Below, piece by piece: positions 1 to 13,144 of a stretch of 64,000 nucleotides of DNA. Position 1 is the stretch's first letter. The number at the start of each line of letters is the position of its first letter. The notes beneath the pieces were generated by a model. The model saw only the letters and a list, made by a program, of their open reading frames with translations. It was not told where the DNA came from and made no database searches. Source of the DNA: Penicillium oxalicum (Eukaryota; Ascomycota; Eurotiomycetes; Eurotiales; Aspergillaceae); NCBI RefSeq assembly GCF_001723175.1, contig NC_064656.1:1302001-1366000 (forward strand). The letters are read 5' to 3'. A program made the position numbers and the translations under genes.

Positions 1-3000
1 GGTGGGTGCTGAGGTCAAAACAGGGGCAGGCTCGGTGTCATCGCTGTACTTGCTCCATTCTCCAAGCATACCGAGCAAGGAGATTTGAGCCTTGGCCAGC
101 GCGTGGGCATCGTTGGGGGCGACGACGGCACTGAAGCGCGAGAAGTCATCAGGGTCGCTGAGCACACGCAGGGAGGCACCGACGTCTGTACAGACCACGG
201 GCGCTCCGGTCAAAGCTGCTTCACCCAGCGCCAGTGGGAGTCCTTCGGACAGAGAGGAGTTCAGGAAGAGCCAGGTGTTCTCCAGCACCTTCATGGGGTC
301 GGCGGTTCCTCGCAATGTAACGCGTCCACGAAGACCCTTGGAAGCGATGATCTCTTGACACTCTGTGGAGTATGTCGGGGCTTTGTCAATGGCACCGTAA
401 ATATCGAGATGGTAGTCGTCGAACTTCCATTGGTTGATAATAATATCGGCAGCGAGGAGAGCAATCTTGATATCCTTGGCATACCACACGTGAGACAACA
501 TTGTCACAGTTGGGCGCTCAGACTTGATCTCTTTGACAGGTGCGAACTTTTGCATGTCGGTGATACCGTTGACAACAGGATCAACCTTGCGACGGAAAGT
601 ATTGCGGTGCTCGATCGTGCCTTGACAGGTGCCGATCTCTACTTCCCAACCGGGGTTGAAGAAGTCTGCACATGGTAGGATGATATCCGCATGGTGAAGG
701 GTCAGAGCGGACGTGATACGCATCAGACCAAGAAGGGCGTTTCGGACAAAGGGTGAAAGCTTGCAAAGAGCCGATGACAGACACAGGTTAGTCTCACGCC
801 ATGCGATGGCGTGATCCCAAATCTGCAGGGTACACTTGCGCTTGATCTTACAGACGACACCGTAAGATGCACTGACACTGTGATGCGACGCTTGGAAGAC
901 GCCGGGGATCTTGTCTGGCACGGGAATGGAGAAGATGAACAGATAGCGGTACCAAAGCTCCAAAGCAACATCGAGTGTACCCAGAGTAGGGAGTTCAGTG
1001 TCCAGCCATTCCGAAGACGGCGTGGCATTTTGCATCTCCTGAGTGAGCCACAGATCTCGCCAGCTTTGCTTGACCACTTCGCTGTTCCAGACCTGCGACC
1101 AGTGACGTGACTCTTGGAAGTAGGTGTTGAGGTTCACCAGAGCTCGAGTTGCCTGCTGGATGTCGGCCTTGGAGAGATAATTGGCTCGAGCTCCCTTGAC
1201 CAAAGCTGTCAAGATTGGAATAAAGTTCATCTTAATGTCGAACTCGCTGGCCGAGGTGACGTTCTCAACTTCTGCGTCCAGCTTGTTGCTGAACAGGCCG
1301 TGGGTCGGCGTCATGAAGTCCAATCCCCACAAGGGAATGACCTTGAGTGACTGCACGTTTTTCTCGGTCTGATGCTTCGGAACACCAAAGTCGTTTGCAG
1401 ACTCACAGATCATGTGCCATTTGATTGTGCGAAGAGAGTTGATCATGTCTCGTCGACAGGCAGAGACACCACCACCCTCGTTAGGCCAGGTACCGTTGTC
1501 TGCAGCCATGACATGAAGAGTATCTTCGGTGTCTGAGCTGATTTCCCGCGAACGCGTGGTCACGACTGCATCACCTCCAGGGCCAAAGTTGAAGAAGTCA
1601 CTGATCTTGACAGCAAGGGGCGTCCAGCTGGAGATGTTGTTGTCCAGATCCGCACTTGCCATGACTGCGTCAGCACGAAGCTCCATGTACTTTCTCGCGG
1701 CTCGAAGATTTCCCCAGTCACGGCTTCTCCAATACGGTCGGAGAACTTCATCCTTGCGAAGAATGCGGTCATCCATCCAGCGAACGATAATTCCGTCCAA
1801 GTCATTGCGATCTTTCCAAGCCTTCCACATTAGTGAACGAGACCGAGACGTAGAAACAGCAAATCGCTTCTTGTTCCATCCCAGAGCTCTGGTCAAGACA
1901 TTGGAACGCAGACTATCAACGTAGAAGAATGGGTTGTCGCTGGCAAAACTGGTATATGTGGGTTTGGCAAGCACGCCCAGGTAATCGTTCTCGATCATGG
2001 GCGGTGTCTGGACCTTCATACCATTAACAGTGGTAAAGATTGTCGGGTGGAACTTGTGATCGTAGAGCCAGCGACTTTCATAAACGTCGCCACTTGCCTG
2101 CTGGACAAAAGTGGCTTCTGTGACCTTGGTATGCGGAATCCAACGGTGCTCCTTGTTGCGATTGCGACGAGGAGGGGCGCACCAGGCAACATTGCAAGTA
2201 ATATGAGACAATGAGAACTCGGCTCGGAGAAGCTCGTCACCAAAGCGTGGGTTCTTTCGATAGTGATATTGGAACCGGATCAAATTTCCATCCTTCATGT
2301 AAGAACCCTTCTCGACGAGACCCTTGGAATTGTATTGAATACTCTGCAAGTGGTTCTCGCCTTGGACACAACGTCGACCCAGAGGCATTCTCGACTTGGT
2401 AGATGTGCCGAGCTTGAGACCCTTCTTGAGCGGAGCTTGGTAATCGTAGTGGTATTCATTGACCAGTTTGCCGTCCTTGAACTCTTGTTTGATGAGAAGC
2501 AGCATCTCGCTCGTGTAGCTGCTGACGTATTTGAGCGTCCTGGCCTCCTTGTCCTTGGGCTCGGTCTTATGTTCACCAGAATATTGATACACTTTAAAGC
2601 CTCCATCTGTCTCTTGGTGTCTGAAGGCCGTGAAAGTGCCATCGAGTCCACGAATGATAACCCTGGTCTTCTTGAGGTGGATGGTCATTCCCTTTGTCTC
2701 GTCCCACAGCTGCTTGACATTCTTTCGGCCATGGAACAAGAAGAAAGACAGACCGATATCTTGCGTAATCTTGCCATAAACCCATACCAAATTGAAGAGG
2801 AAATTAACAGGCACACGGACAACCGTCGGGAGTGTCTTCGTGACGTGGTCAAATTCTCTCTGAAACTCAGGATCGGCGATCATGGCAACCATGGCAAATT
2901 TCACCAGTGTTCCTAAATTGTGGTAGAGATAGCTGGCTGGTGATCTGAGCAAGGTTAAGGGCAACGGCAGTTTTCGAGGAACATAAGAGATAAATTCTGC

Positions 3001-6000
3001 TGTCTGGGGCTCCGCAGGGATTGCTGATTCTCCAGTGCCGTGGTGTGTGTACTCGAGGATGCTGACTGCCATCGCTGCGCCAAGGTTACATCTCGCCACA
3101 TGAACGTCCAGATATTCGGTGTCGAATTGGCAGAGACTCTTCTGTAGCCATTGATGTTCGCTGTCCTGCAGACCGCATGGTCTTCCCACACAGCGATTCA
3201 GCAACGCCTTTCGGACTTCCGCAGGTAGTTTGTCCCAGTGAATGTCTGGTTCAAAGCCAAGACATAGCTGCCGAAGGAGCTCCTTCTTCGCCCACGTCAT
3301 GACAGAAGTGGTGTTTGCCTCTTCACGTAACATTCGAGACACTGTATGAGTGACACCCCCTGAAATGATCACTTCGGCCAAGCCTGCGTATTCGTGAGGA
3401 ATACCCATAATCATCTCAGCGACAGAGTGAACCAGAGTTTCCGCAATAATTTGACAGTTGGCGCTGACATCGAGTCGCTCATCGTGAAGTCCTCGCACGC
3501 TGATTGCTATCTTGAGATGATCGCCGGTACTGCAGCTCAAAGCGCGGATACCAGGTCCCATGGAGCCATGCGCCACAAGTTCTAGACTGATATCGCCGTT
3601 CTCCCATGACGCGAGAGCCTGATCAATGATGCCGTCCGAGTTGGGGAACGCCTCCTCGACTCGGAGCTCTTTCTTGCGGTTCAGAAGGACATTCTTGATC
3701 TCGACGCCGGGATGGGCATTGGGATCCACTCTGAAGCGCGAATCGGCCGGAAGGAGCGACACATTCTCGAAATAGCTCTGAAGCTCTTGCTGGGACCATT
3801 CTGGGTCCGCCCAAGGCGTAGTAAAAGCATGGAATGTTTTACCCAGCTCGACAGGCGAATCTACCTTCTTTGGCATCCCCATTTTGGCATTCAAGAAGGT
3901 AAGAATGGCAATGATCCAAGTAGCGACCCCAAGACCGATAATCTGTGAGTACAGTGAAGTAGGGAAAGCAACCTTAAGTGCAATTCCTAGCGGCAAGCCA
4001 ACACAGATACCAACAAGGAGCGGCTTTAGAGCATGAGGCCCAGTGAAAATTTTGGTATACTGGAACCAAATGAGGCCGCTATATGCGAAAACGTAGGAGA
4101 AGAAGATGCCCATGGCTTCCAGACGATACTGGAACACCCAGACAAGTGTTGTAGAGAAGGCAAGACTCCACACATGCCACAGCAGATACCGGTACAGAGT
4201 CTTCCAGTAAACCTTCCGGCGGAACGCGATGCTCTTCTTTTGGATGGCTCGGATTTCCTTTGCAGACTTGACGGCAGTGGGTTTGTCACCGCCGATTGCC
4301 GCGTGAAGCTCTTGGGCTTTCACGTCAATCAGCACGGCACCAACAAGGTAGTAGGCTAGAGCGAATCCAACAGCCATGCGATTAGCATCATTCACAGAAG
4401 CAGTCAGTCCGAGAATGCGATCACCGCTGAGAAGTTGAATCCACTTGTCGAGCAGAGCGATGAGGAAGTAAAGGATACCGCAACCGATTTCCTTGCTCGA
4501 TTGACGCCAATGCACAAAGGCATTATGAAGACGAAGACCTTTTTGTGAGTTGCGGAGCACGTCGAGGGCGACCTTTGTCTGGATGTTCCAACCGGAACTG
4601 AACGGAATGGGTCGTGGGACGTCTGCATAGCGACAATACCAATCCAAAAGAAAGTTTGTAGACTCCCAATCCCGAACGAGCTCCTTGACCAGCTGGTCAG
4701 TAGTCGGCTTTGTGAACATCCGGCGATTCTTCTCGGCCATTATATCGTTCAAAAGAGCGTCCCGCGCCAATTTGAGAGCAGCAGGTTCGCTCATGGTGCC
4801 GAAAACCTTCTCGTTGTTATTGCCGTGGACGGAGATGTACCATTTGCGAACTTCCGTGTCGTCGGTACGTCTGATGGACTGGTACCATGTCACCCACTTG
4901 GAAAGTGTTGAGCGCAAGCTGAGAAGTAGCAGCCCATTGAAGACGTAGATGACGGCGAGGTAGACAGCGGAGTCGCTGCCAGTGAACGTCGTAATGATCG
5001 GAGACAAGAATAGGACCGGAATGCAGTAAATAATGGGTTTGCGACCGGACAGAAATGACGAGCCGGGATAACTGAAACTCGCGAGCGCAGCAAAGATGGA
5101 GAAGTAGAGGGTGAACCCGACCAGGTAGAGATAAAAAACGATACCTGCGCGTGCACCCCTGACACCAGAGATGGCGATGAATCCAATCAAGCCACCAGCC
5201 ACTGTGAACGCGATACCCGCAATCAAGCGAATCAAGACAAACATGTTGGCGGCAGCAAAGGCCATGGAGATGAGATAGTACGGTCCACCGCAAGCAATCA
5301 TCGTTCCGATCGCACCAGAGAAGAGCAGAGAAATCATCAAGCCCATTGTCGCACTATCCTGCTCGGCATGCGTCATGTAGGCTGAGAGGTATAGTCCGCG
5401 GCCGATGAGTGTAAGTAGGATGATATCAATCAGAGAAGGAATCGCAAAGACACTGAGGAAGGTGAATCTTTGATAGGATGGCATGGTCTTGGCCTTATCC
5501 TCTGGGTTCACATCAATCTGAGCACCAGCATAGGATGTGGCTAACTCTGGAGCCCCATTGATCCAGCTAGGCGGTTGATTCTTGGAATAGTATGCGCGGA
5601 AACGATCGGACAACAACTTGCCGAAAACACTCGGATTGACGCCGAAATAAGCCTCACATCGGGAGCCCAGCGCGAAGGATTCAGCAAAAGCGGCAGCCTG
5701 GTCAGAATGCTGGTTGAATAGAGGATTTCGGTCGGTGACTTCCGCGTAGATCTCATCGAAAGCATTCTTTCTGGCTGTGCAGAACAGGGCGAGGGCCAGC
5801 ATATCCAAAAAGGCGTCAAAGTCACCGCTCTGGACCAGGTTGCAGAATCCAGTCGTGATGGCACTGAGCTCATCTTCGCGGTGATACTTGTGCATCTCAG
5901 TGAAGACGGCATCGACCTGGTGGAAAAGATCGAGAGAGGTGGAGAAAGACGGACGCGCGCAGCCTTGCTCTTCATACCAAGACAGGCGATCTTCGATCAA

Positions 6001-8116
6001 TTCTTCAGCGCTCGCAGAGCCCTCCAGGTAGCCCACAGAGTTGAGCTCCCTTAGCTGGGCGAGAGACGGAGCGTCCACGAGTTGTTGCTGGATATAGGCA
6101 CAAATGGTTTCAGTAACTTCGCTGTGAGCATCGGTGAGCGACAGGTGCTGCAGAAGAAGAAGTCGCTCCTCTGGACTCAGCCCATCGATATCCTGCACAA
6201 ATCGGCGCGGAAGTTGCGTTGACGGAGCGAAATCCTCTGACCACCGTGCCAACGCCACCTCTGTTTCGCAACTGACATGGCGAGAGAATCCTTTGCCAGA
6301 AAGGAAAGTATGCAGGACGGTCCCCGCGAGACCATGGGCGTTTTTGGAAACAAAAACTTCAAACCTGTCCTCGTCTTGCTCAAAGACTGCCCAGAATCGG
6401 GTGTCGGAGGTCTTTTTAAGTCCGGAATCTAGCGCCAGATTCACCTTCAATGAGCCCTCGGCCGCCATCTCCGACAGGTTCTGGATAGCAGCCAGAAGAG
6501 GCGCATCTTGGCATGAACGGGCTAGATGCTCGTGGAAATTACGCATCAGCAGACCAATGCTCTGGATCTTTGTGGCGGGTACGGGATGAAGAAGTTCCAG
6601 TCCTTTCAGGCGTTGCTGAGATTGAAGAATTTCCGCAAAAGCCAACGGAGTAGGGTCGGATCCCAAGGGGAAGCAGCCCATGTTCACGTATTGTTGTCCT
6701 GACATTGAGACTGAGAGAGGATGCCCCGATGACTTGATCTGTGCCACCCACTCCGGGGGTTCTCTGAGGCGGAGGGAAGGACTTTTGACGGATTGGTTTG
6801 AGGTTTGCTCAGAGTCAAGGAACTTGTCAAGAGCTGGCAGAAGGGGTCGAAGTGCATCCCATCCCGTATCCTTCCGAGGGGAAGATGCGATATCACGATT
6901 AGCTCGCCATTTCTCATGAACCTTCATCACGTCTGCTTCCTTCAACCAACTGAAAGCTGGAAGAGGCTCCGTGGTCGGGATGTTCAATTTAGAGTCGTAG
7001 AGAGATGCCTCGCGACCGATCCAGGAGATAGCACTGTAAAATCCACACCAGAGAATCGATCTTCTCACGATAGCATTAGACAAGGATACATCATTGTCGA
7101 CAGTCTCCCAGGCAAGCACCACGAAATCCCTCATGCAGGCCTCCGAAACGAATGCCTTGATCGTTGGCTGCAGCTGTTCCAGCTGGAAGTAGTCGCGCTT
7201 TTCTCCGGTTGGCATGATACTGGCGTTACGAATGACCAGACCAGAAACGTCCTCATTTTGCAATGCCTTGCGGTTCTTCAAAAACTTGGGCGCTTGCGTT
7301 TCCAGATAGACGTTCAGTCCAAGCTCACGAATGGTCTCGAAGAGCTTCGCGTAGAAGGCCGGGGTCAATTTCTCTTCCCAATTGGCGAAGACGACGCCAG
7401 AGAAACCGCTGTTTCTGAAACATCCCTCGAGTGCCTCCTCGATTTTCTTGACTACGGTCATAACCGGTTGCGCGGGAGCATGGATCTTGGCAATGTCGAT
7501 CCGACCGAGTACTTGGCTGTCCTTGGAGCTCAGAGTCGCGCTTTGGACGCCTTTTTCGAATGGATCCACGATGACCACATCCCACTGATTCAGCAGCTTT
7601 TCCTCCGCCGCCGTCAACGGTTGGCTGAAGCTCCCCAAGTATACTCCGAAAGACGCAGGTTTCTTCCCGGCGGCTGAAGTGCGAGATATGTTCAGCTCTC
7701 GGTTTGCCAGTTGTTGAAGTCGTTGTGCGACATCGGGGGGAATTATGTCCGGCGTCGGGCGCGACTAAAGTAACGAGGAATATTTAGCACATGAAGCAAA
7801 AAGGGAGCAACTCTCGACACTCTATTGGTAGATTTTATCCCAGATGAATGGCCTACTCACCTTGTACCATTTGATACTCTTCAGCGTGATCGACCAAGCA
7901 ATGTGCGAAAGTCCAATTGCGACGCATGCTGCTATAACAGCAATCATGAACTGTATTTCATTAGTTGTTTGAATGGCCCTGCCGCGATTTCTCGATCTTC
8001 GATCATGTCCGCGGGTTTGAATGTGGTCTGCAAAGTTGACTTACATATTGCCACCAATATTCCGTCAAATAAGGCCCATAGAGGGGATTAACCGAGAGAA
8101 TTTTGCCATGAGCCAT
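1..8116 (-). CDS. gtb3: Gtb3-like giant membrane glycosyltransferase of the GAG locus (3' end off window)
   Basis: Proposed polymerase/exporter of galactosaminogalactan. Exons read as complement(<1..7764, 7861..7950, 8045..8116); the last exon stays open to the window edge, giving at least 2,642 residues. Start ATG 8116; both small 5' introns have GTAAGT or GTGAGT donors. Order seen: an N-terminal membrane segment at about residues 25-45; a soluble part from about 80 to 300 that opens SFGVYLGSF and contains VVIVDPFEKG, resembling a GH114-type TIM barrel; a polytopic block at about 820-1340; and a C-terminal GT4 domain from about 2130 with GGGVSACRRDMINSL (PelF-like) and an EX7E motif in SEGLPLALGEA near 2560. 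It lies divergently from agd3, as expected for this locus. The GT4 and membrane calls are firm. The hydrolase-like domain is an inference, and the C-terminal end is not visible. Confidence 0.93.
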
Positions 8117-10747
8117 CTTGAAAGAGTCCCGGTCGAGCAGCGACTCTCCGCGACAATCGACTGTCTAAATCAAGAACGACAACAGTATGAGAGCTGGTCA
8201 GATGCACTGCATCACCCTTAACTCATTTGTGTCTGGAGCTCTTTCTACCATATAGCACGAGGCTCTTCAAAAAACGAGGAAACACACCCCCAGAGTGTAG
8301 ATTGAGAAAGAGTTAACTGGGCAAGAGAACCAGGGAGAAGGTAGCGTGTCCAGGTATCGAGTTGATGAAGAGAATCGAAGTAACGATTGACAAGTCAATC
8401 AAGGTGATATGGTCAAGCAAAGTACTGTGAACTTGTAAATTCTGGCCCCACTCAGTCACCACTCTGCAGACAGCCAACGCAACTAGACTTGGTCCCTCGT
8501 CTCGCCTGGAGACTTTCGAGACTCGTGTTGAGAGCAACTGAGTCCGTGACATGCATAGTGGATCTCTCAAATGGCAAGGCAGGTGGGAGCCCAAACTTGA
8601 TGCGCAAAAATAGCCTGCCGCTAAAGCGAAACGCTAAGGCTAGAAAGTCATCCACTACGGTTACAATTTTTGATATGAAAATCGAGGATCGGGAAAGAGA
8701 TTAAAAAAAAAGGAAAAAAAAAAACAATTCGAAAATGGGTAAATCAAACGAAAAATGAGACATGCAGTGGGGTCGGACGTGGAGCTGCAACAACGAAGGC
8801 TCCGATGCCATGTGTGTTGCAAGTTTGCAATGGATCCCTGGTCCTCCACGCTCTCGGTCTATCCGTGGTCGTACAATCGCAGGTTCTTCTCACTTTTGCC
8901 TTCCGCAGATCACTGAGCATCGGCCCGTATCCCCCGAATCCCGGTACGTTGATCCCAAGATGCAATGTTCCTCCAGCCAGCGTGCGTCTCACCGTCACGA
9001 GCTCGATTGACAACACACATTTAGGTCCAGGGGCGGCTGGGGGGCTACGGTCAAGAATAGCAATTGCTTTGGTACAGTGGGGGTTATTGCCAAAGATTTT
9101 AGAGGAGCTTTTTTGAAAATGGAAAATGTAAAATGATCAGGGACCAATCCAAAAATGAAGTAGAAAGGTACAGTCATGGTCCTAAATGGAACAGGGCATC
9201 CAGACCCAAAAAAAAAAAAAAAAAAAAAGGATTTCCAGGTACTGTAGGGTTTTCCCGGCTGGGGCTTCCCGACATTGATCAGTACCGTATTGCAAAAAGT
9301 TTCTGGTATTGTAATCGATGTACCGTCAAAGTTTCAGCGGAGAGACAAGTTGAGCAATACGTAAATGTTTATATTGTACCATACTCGACCACGTCGTGCA
9401 CACCGCTTCCATTTACGACCAGATCCCCCATTGGGTCCTTTTGCCACCGCTCCCAGATCCGTGGAAGCCCCATCGATTTACTTCGTGAGGGTCAACAGAG
9501 ATCTCCAAATTCCTCAAGCCGAAGTTCCTACTCTGGTTCGGTTCAGGATGAGAAATTTCAACAACAGCACCCTCAGAACCAGCGGTCCATGTGCACAGAC
9601 ATTGAGTATTTCTCTACATCTGATTCGTTATGTACGCTGGTTCTGATGAATCTCAAAAGAACCAGTCCCTTGGAAGGGACCCGAGCGAAGGATTGCCTTT
9701 TAGGTTCGCCCTTTGGCCGATACTGTAGACCCTTGAGGGTCTGCAGTGGAGTGGATGTGAAGTTGACTGATGTTGAGATATCTGCTCTCCCGTGTGTAGA
9801 ATCTGAAAATTATATCCGAGCCCCCAGCTTGGCGCAGGACCTTCTCGGAGGATTTGGTGCAATCGAGCACATGCTCCACGGCCGTTTGACATGTCTCAGC
9901 TGAAAACCTCGTCTCGCTTCACAAGCCTCCGCATCCCCTTTCTTGGGCTTTGACCTCCCACACTTGGGCTCGGGTACAGCGAGCTGTTTTTGTCCTATCT
10001 TCTGACAGCCAGGGGTCCTGTCGTCAACAGGTCGCCCGTCGAGGTGGGTTTGCGGCCTGCTATACGGGTTCGGACGAAGAGATATGGAGTGTAGACTGTA
10101 GAATCTGGATGTATGAGTTGGAAGTTTGGGTGAGAATTTCAACTCCCACGGCACAAGCTGTCATTTCTCGTCATCCGCCAATGATGTTGAATCCAACACC
10201 ACTCACATTCTCCCGCTACGGACGAGTCATTGCCGGTCTAGTCCAGACTGTCCGCAATGATGCGAGAGGCTCTGGGGTTCGGCCCAAAATCGCTGCTTGT
10301 CGGAAAGTTCGCAATCTGACCTGTTCAGGTCCCAAAACGTGCTCCACTCCTACGCCACACATGGACTACGAGAAAAATTGCCGAGCTCTGGGAGATCAAG
10401 GCGCTTGACAGTGGAGTCTCTGATTCGTAATGCTGAGCTTGGAGCCGCATTTAGATCGATCGAGAGGGATGAGGGTGGCATGACTGATGCTTCTTTGGTA
10501 CTTAAAGCCCTGGGATGGATCGGGCTTACGGCTGGATCTCAGATGTGATTTGACTCTCTTCACTTCGCATTCCACTTCAGTTGTACTCGTCATTCGTTTA
10601 TTTTCTATTTTGGTTGATTTTGGCCCTTTTTTTCGCTAAAAAACTCTCTTTTTTTCCGTTCATCCAATTTCTTTGGGGTGCATGGTGTACGTGATCTGAT
10701 CACTCGTTCCCCTCGTTCCTACGTCTGCACCGTCAGCTCCAATTGAA
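8117..10747. promoter_or_regulatory. Divergent gtb3/agd3 intergenic region
   Basis: A 2.6 kb spacer between the starts of gtb3 (leftward) and agd3 (rightward), so it must hold both promoters. No gene is supported: the open frames lack family motifs and convincing starts. It contains a run of 21 A at 9208-9228. A pyrimidine-rich stretch at about 10600-10690 precedes the agd3 start and is typical of a fungal core promoter or leader. Confidence 0.6.
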
Positions 10748-13144
10748 ATGGTTCAGCTTCCTGCGTGGGCTGTTCCCACTGCATGCTTCACGGGCATTAT
10801 AACTTGTGACTCTCGCCCAGGTGTCTGGCCTTCCAAGACTCCTCAAGTCATCTCGTGGAATTCTCCCATCTTTGGTCCCCATCCCCCTGCTCCTCCTGCA
10901 GCAAAGCCCACCACCTCTGCGCCGACAACCATTCTCGCGCCTACCGTCTCCCTTCATTCCTCCGGGACTACCAAGGCGGCTACCGTCGCGACAACCACTC
11001 TCTCTCTCGCCTCGACCTTGTCTGCGCCAACTGGTGTTCCAACCACATTGAGCACCTCGGCGATGTCTTCTATCGCGGCGATCTCGGCCTCGGCCTCGGC
11101 CGCTGTTTCGGCGGCGGCTACGCCCTCGGCCTCGGCCACGGCCCTTGCCCATGCCACTGTCGCTAACAACATTCTGGTCATTGCCAGAGATGCTGCATCG
11201 GCCAGTGTGGCTTCGTCGGGCCTGAACGGCTATGGCATTCCCTTTACCACGCTCATTGTGCCCCAGGCTGGAGCTCCGCTGCCGGCCCTGAACTCGAGCA
11301 ACGCTGGAAACTTTGGCGGTATCGTGATTGCTTCCGAAGTCAGTTACGACTACGGTGCCACGGGCTGGCAATCTGCGTTGACTACCGATCAGTGGAACCA
11401 GTTGTATGCCTACCAGCTCGCCTATGGTGTCCGTATGGTCCAATATGACGTCTTCCCTGGTCCGCTTTACGGTGCCACCGCCGTTGGAGGCGGATGCTGC
11501 AACCCGGGAGTGGAACAGGACATCTCTTTCACCGACACGAGCGAGTTCCCTACCTCTGGCCTTCGTACCGGTGCCGGTGTGAGCACGGAGGGATTGTGGC
11601 ACTACCCGGCCACGATCAGCAACACCACTTCCACCAAACAGATTGCCGCTTTCGCAGCGAACTCGGTTGTGTCGACCGACACTACTGCGGCGGTCATCAA
11701 CAACTTTGATGGTCGTGAGCAGATGGCCTTCTTCATCAGCTTTGCCACGGATTGGAGTCCCACATCCAACTATCTGCAGCATGCTTGGATTACCTGGATC
11801 ACTCGTGGTGTGTACGCTGGTTATCGCCGTGTCAACTTCAACACTCAGATCGACGACATGTTCTTGGAGACTGAGATTTACTACCCGGCGGGTAAAAACT
11901 TCCGCATCCGCGCTGAAGATCTGAGCAACATTCGTGATTGGTCCAAGACTGTCAACGCCAAGATGAACCCAGGCAGCATCTACTTCCCTGAGACTGGTCA
12001 CAACGGTAACGGCAACATCGAGAACTCCTCCAGCACCGACGCCGGCTACACTGCGTGCAACGGTGGTGGTATTGAGTACGACAGCCCCGCAGACACTGCA
12101 TTGGAATTCCAGAAGCCTCTGGGAACCGGCACCAACCTGTGGCCCAAAACCCCTACTCAGTACACCTGGACCACCGCATGCACTCGCCTCGATCCTCTTC
12201 TGCAATGGTGGAGTGTGCCTGAGAACCTGAACAGCATTGCTTCTCTCTCCCACACCTTTACTCACGAGGAGCAGAACAACGCCACCTACTCAGATGTCAC
12301 CAAGGAAATCAGCTTCAACCAGGCATGGCTGAAGCAGAATGGCTTTGACAAGGCCCAGCACTTTACTGCCGACGGCATCATCCCTCCCGCCATCACCGGT
12401 CTTCACAATGGCGATGCGCTGCAGGCCTGGTGGAACAACGGGATTCGCAACTGTGTCGGTGATAACACTCGTCCCGTCCTGATGAACTCGGAAAACTCCA
12501 TGTGGCCCCTGTTCACTACCGTGGCCGCCAACGGCTTCGCTGGTATGCAGGTCAACCCCCGCTGGGCGACACGCATCTATTACAACTGTGATACTCCTGA
12601 ATGTACTGTCCAGGAGTGGATCAACACGTCGGCCGGCAGCGGTACCTTTGCTGACCTGCTCGCCGTTGAGAAGGCGGACACTATGCGCCATCTGTTTGGT
12701 CTTCACCACGATGGCTACATGTTCCACCAGGCCAATCTGCGCAACATCGATGTCTCTCCGATCACTATCAACGGTGTTAGTGCCAAGTGGTCCATCTTCC
12801 AGGCGTGGGTGGAGACTCAGGTTCATGAGTTCACTCGTCTGGTCGAATGGCCTCTGGTGACTCTGAAGCAGGCCGACATGTCGGCGCAATTCTTGGCTCG
12901 CTACAAGCGTGATGCCTGTGGCTACTCCTTGAGCTACGCTACCGACAACGGTAAGATCACCGCTGTCACCGTCTCCGCCAAGGGAAACACCTGCAGTGAG
13001 GCCATCCCCGTCACCTTGCCCACTGCTCCCACCAACACCCAGGGCTTCACCGTGGAGCAGCTTGGCAGTGACCCGGCCACGATTTGGGTCAAGCTGTCGG
13101 GCTCTCCCGTCACTCTCACTCTTTCTTCGCCCATCTCTCTTTAA
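10748..13144 (+). CDS. agd3: Agd3-like GAG deacetylase (CE18)
   Basis: Extracellular, metal-dependent partial deacetylation of N-acetylgalactosamine in galactosaminogalactan, which makes the polymer cationic and adhesive. Single exon, 798 residues, close to the size of the A. fumigatus enzyme. Residues about 40-140 are very rich in Ser, Thr, Ala and Pro and form a low-complexity linker; the adhesion/carbohydrate-binding and catalytic regions follow. NodB-like metal and catalytic residues are visible as Asp369-Asp370 in QIDDMFLE and His502/His506 in SHTFTHEE. The first 25 residues are only weakly hydrophobic and lack a basic n-region, so the signal peptide is not typical. An in-frame TGA at 10697 lies upstream with no earlier ATG, so an unseen 5' exon is possible. 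It lies between gtb3 and ega3, as in the known GAG cluster. Confidence 0.95.
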   Translation: MVQLPAWAVPTACFTGIITCDSRPGVWPSKTPQVISWNSPIFGPHPPAPPAAKPTTSAPTTILAPTVSLHSSGTTKAATVATTTLSLASTLSAPTGVPTTLSTSAMSSIAAISASASAAVSAAATPSASATALAHATVANNILVIARDAASASVASSGLNGYGIPFTTLIVPQAGAPLPALNSSNAGNFGGIVIASEVSYDYGATGWQSALTTDQWNQLYAYQLAYGVRMVQYDVFPGPLYGATAVGGGCCNPGVEQDISFTDTSEFPTSGLRTGAGVSTEGLWHYPATISNTTSTKQIAAFAANSVVSTDTTAAVINNFDGREQMAFFISFATDWSPTSNYLQHAWITWITRGVYAGYRRVNFNTQIDDMFLETEIYYPAGKNFRIRAEDLSNIRDWSKTVNAKMNPGSIYFPETGHNGNGNIENSSSTDAGYTACNGGGIEYDSPADTALEFQKPLGTGTNLWPKTPTQYTWTTACTRLDPLLQWWSVPENLNSIASLSHTFTHEEQNNATYSDVTKEISFNQAWLKQNGFDKAQHFTADGIIPPAITGLHNGDALQAWWNNGIRNCVGDNTRPVLMNSENSMWPLFTTVAANGFAGMQVNPRWATRIYYNCDTPECTVQEWINTSAGSGTFADLLAVEKADTMRHLFGLHHDGYMFHQANLRNIDVSPITINGVSAKWSIFQAWVETQVHEFTRLVEWPLVTLKQADMSAQFLARYKRDACGYSLSYATDNGKITAVTVSAKGNTCSEAIPVTLPTAPTNTQGFTVEQLGSDPATIWVKLSGSPVTLTLSSPISL

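Noticed and set aside
10733..12265. 510-codon open frame on the minus strand opposite agd3
   Set aside because: Antisense shadow of a GC-rich coding sequence; it begins without an ATG context, has low-complexity Gly/Arg content and no motif.
12290..12889. 199-codon minus-strand frame opposite the agd3 3' half
   Set aside because: Shadow of the real plus-strand deacetylase, which has clear catalytic motifs.
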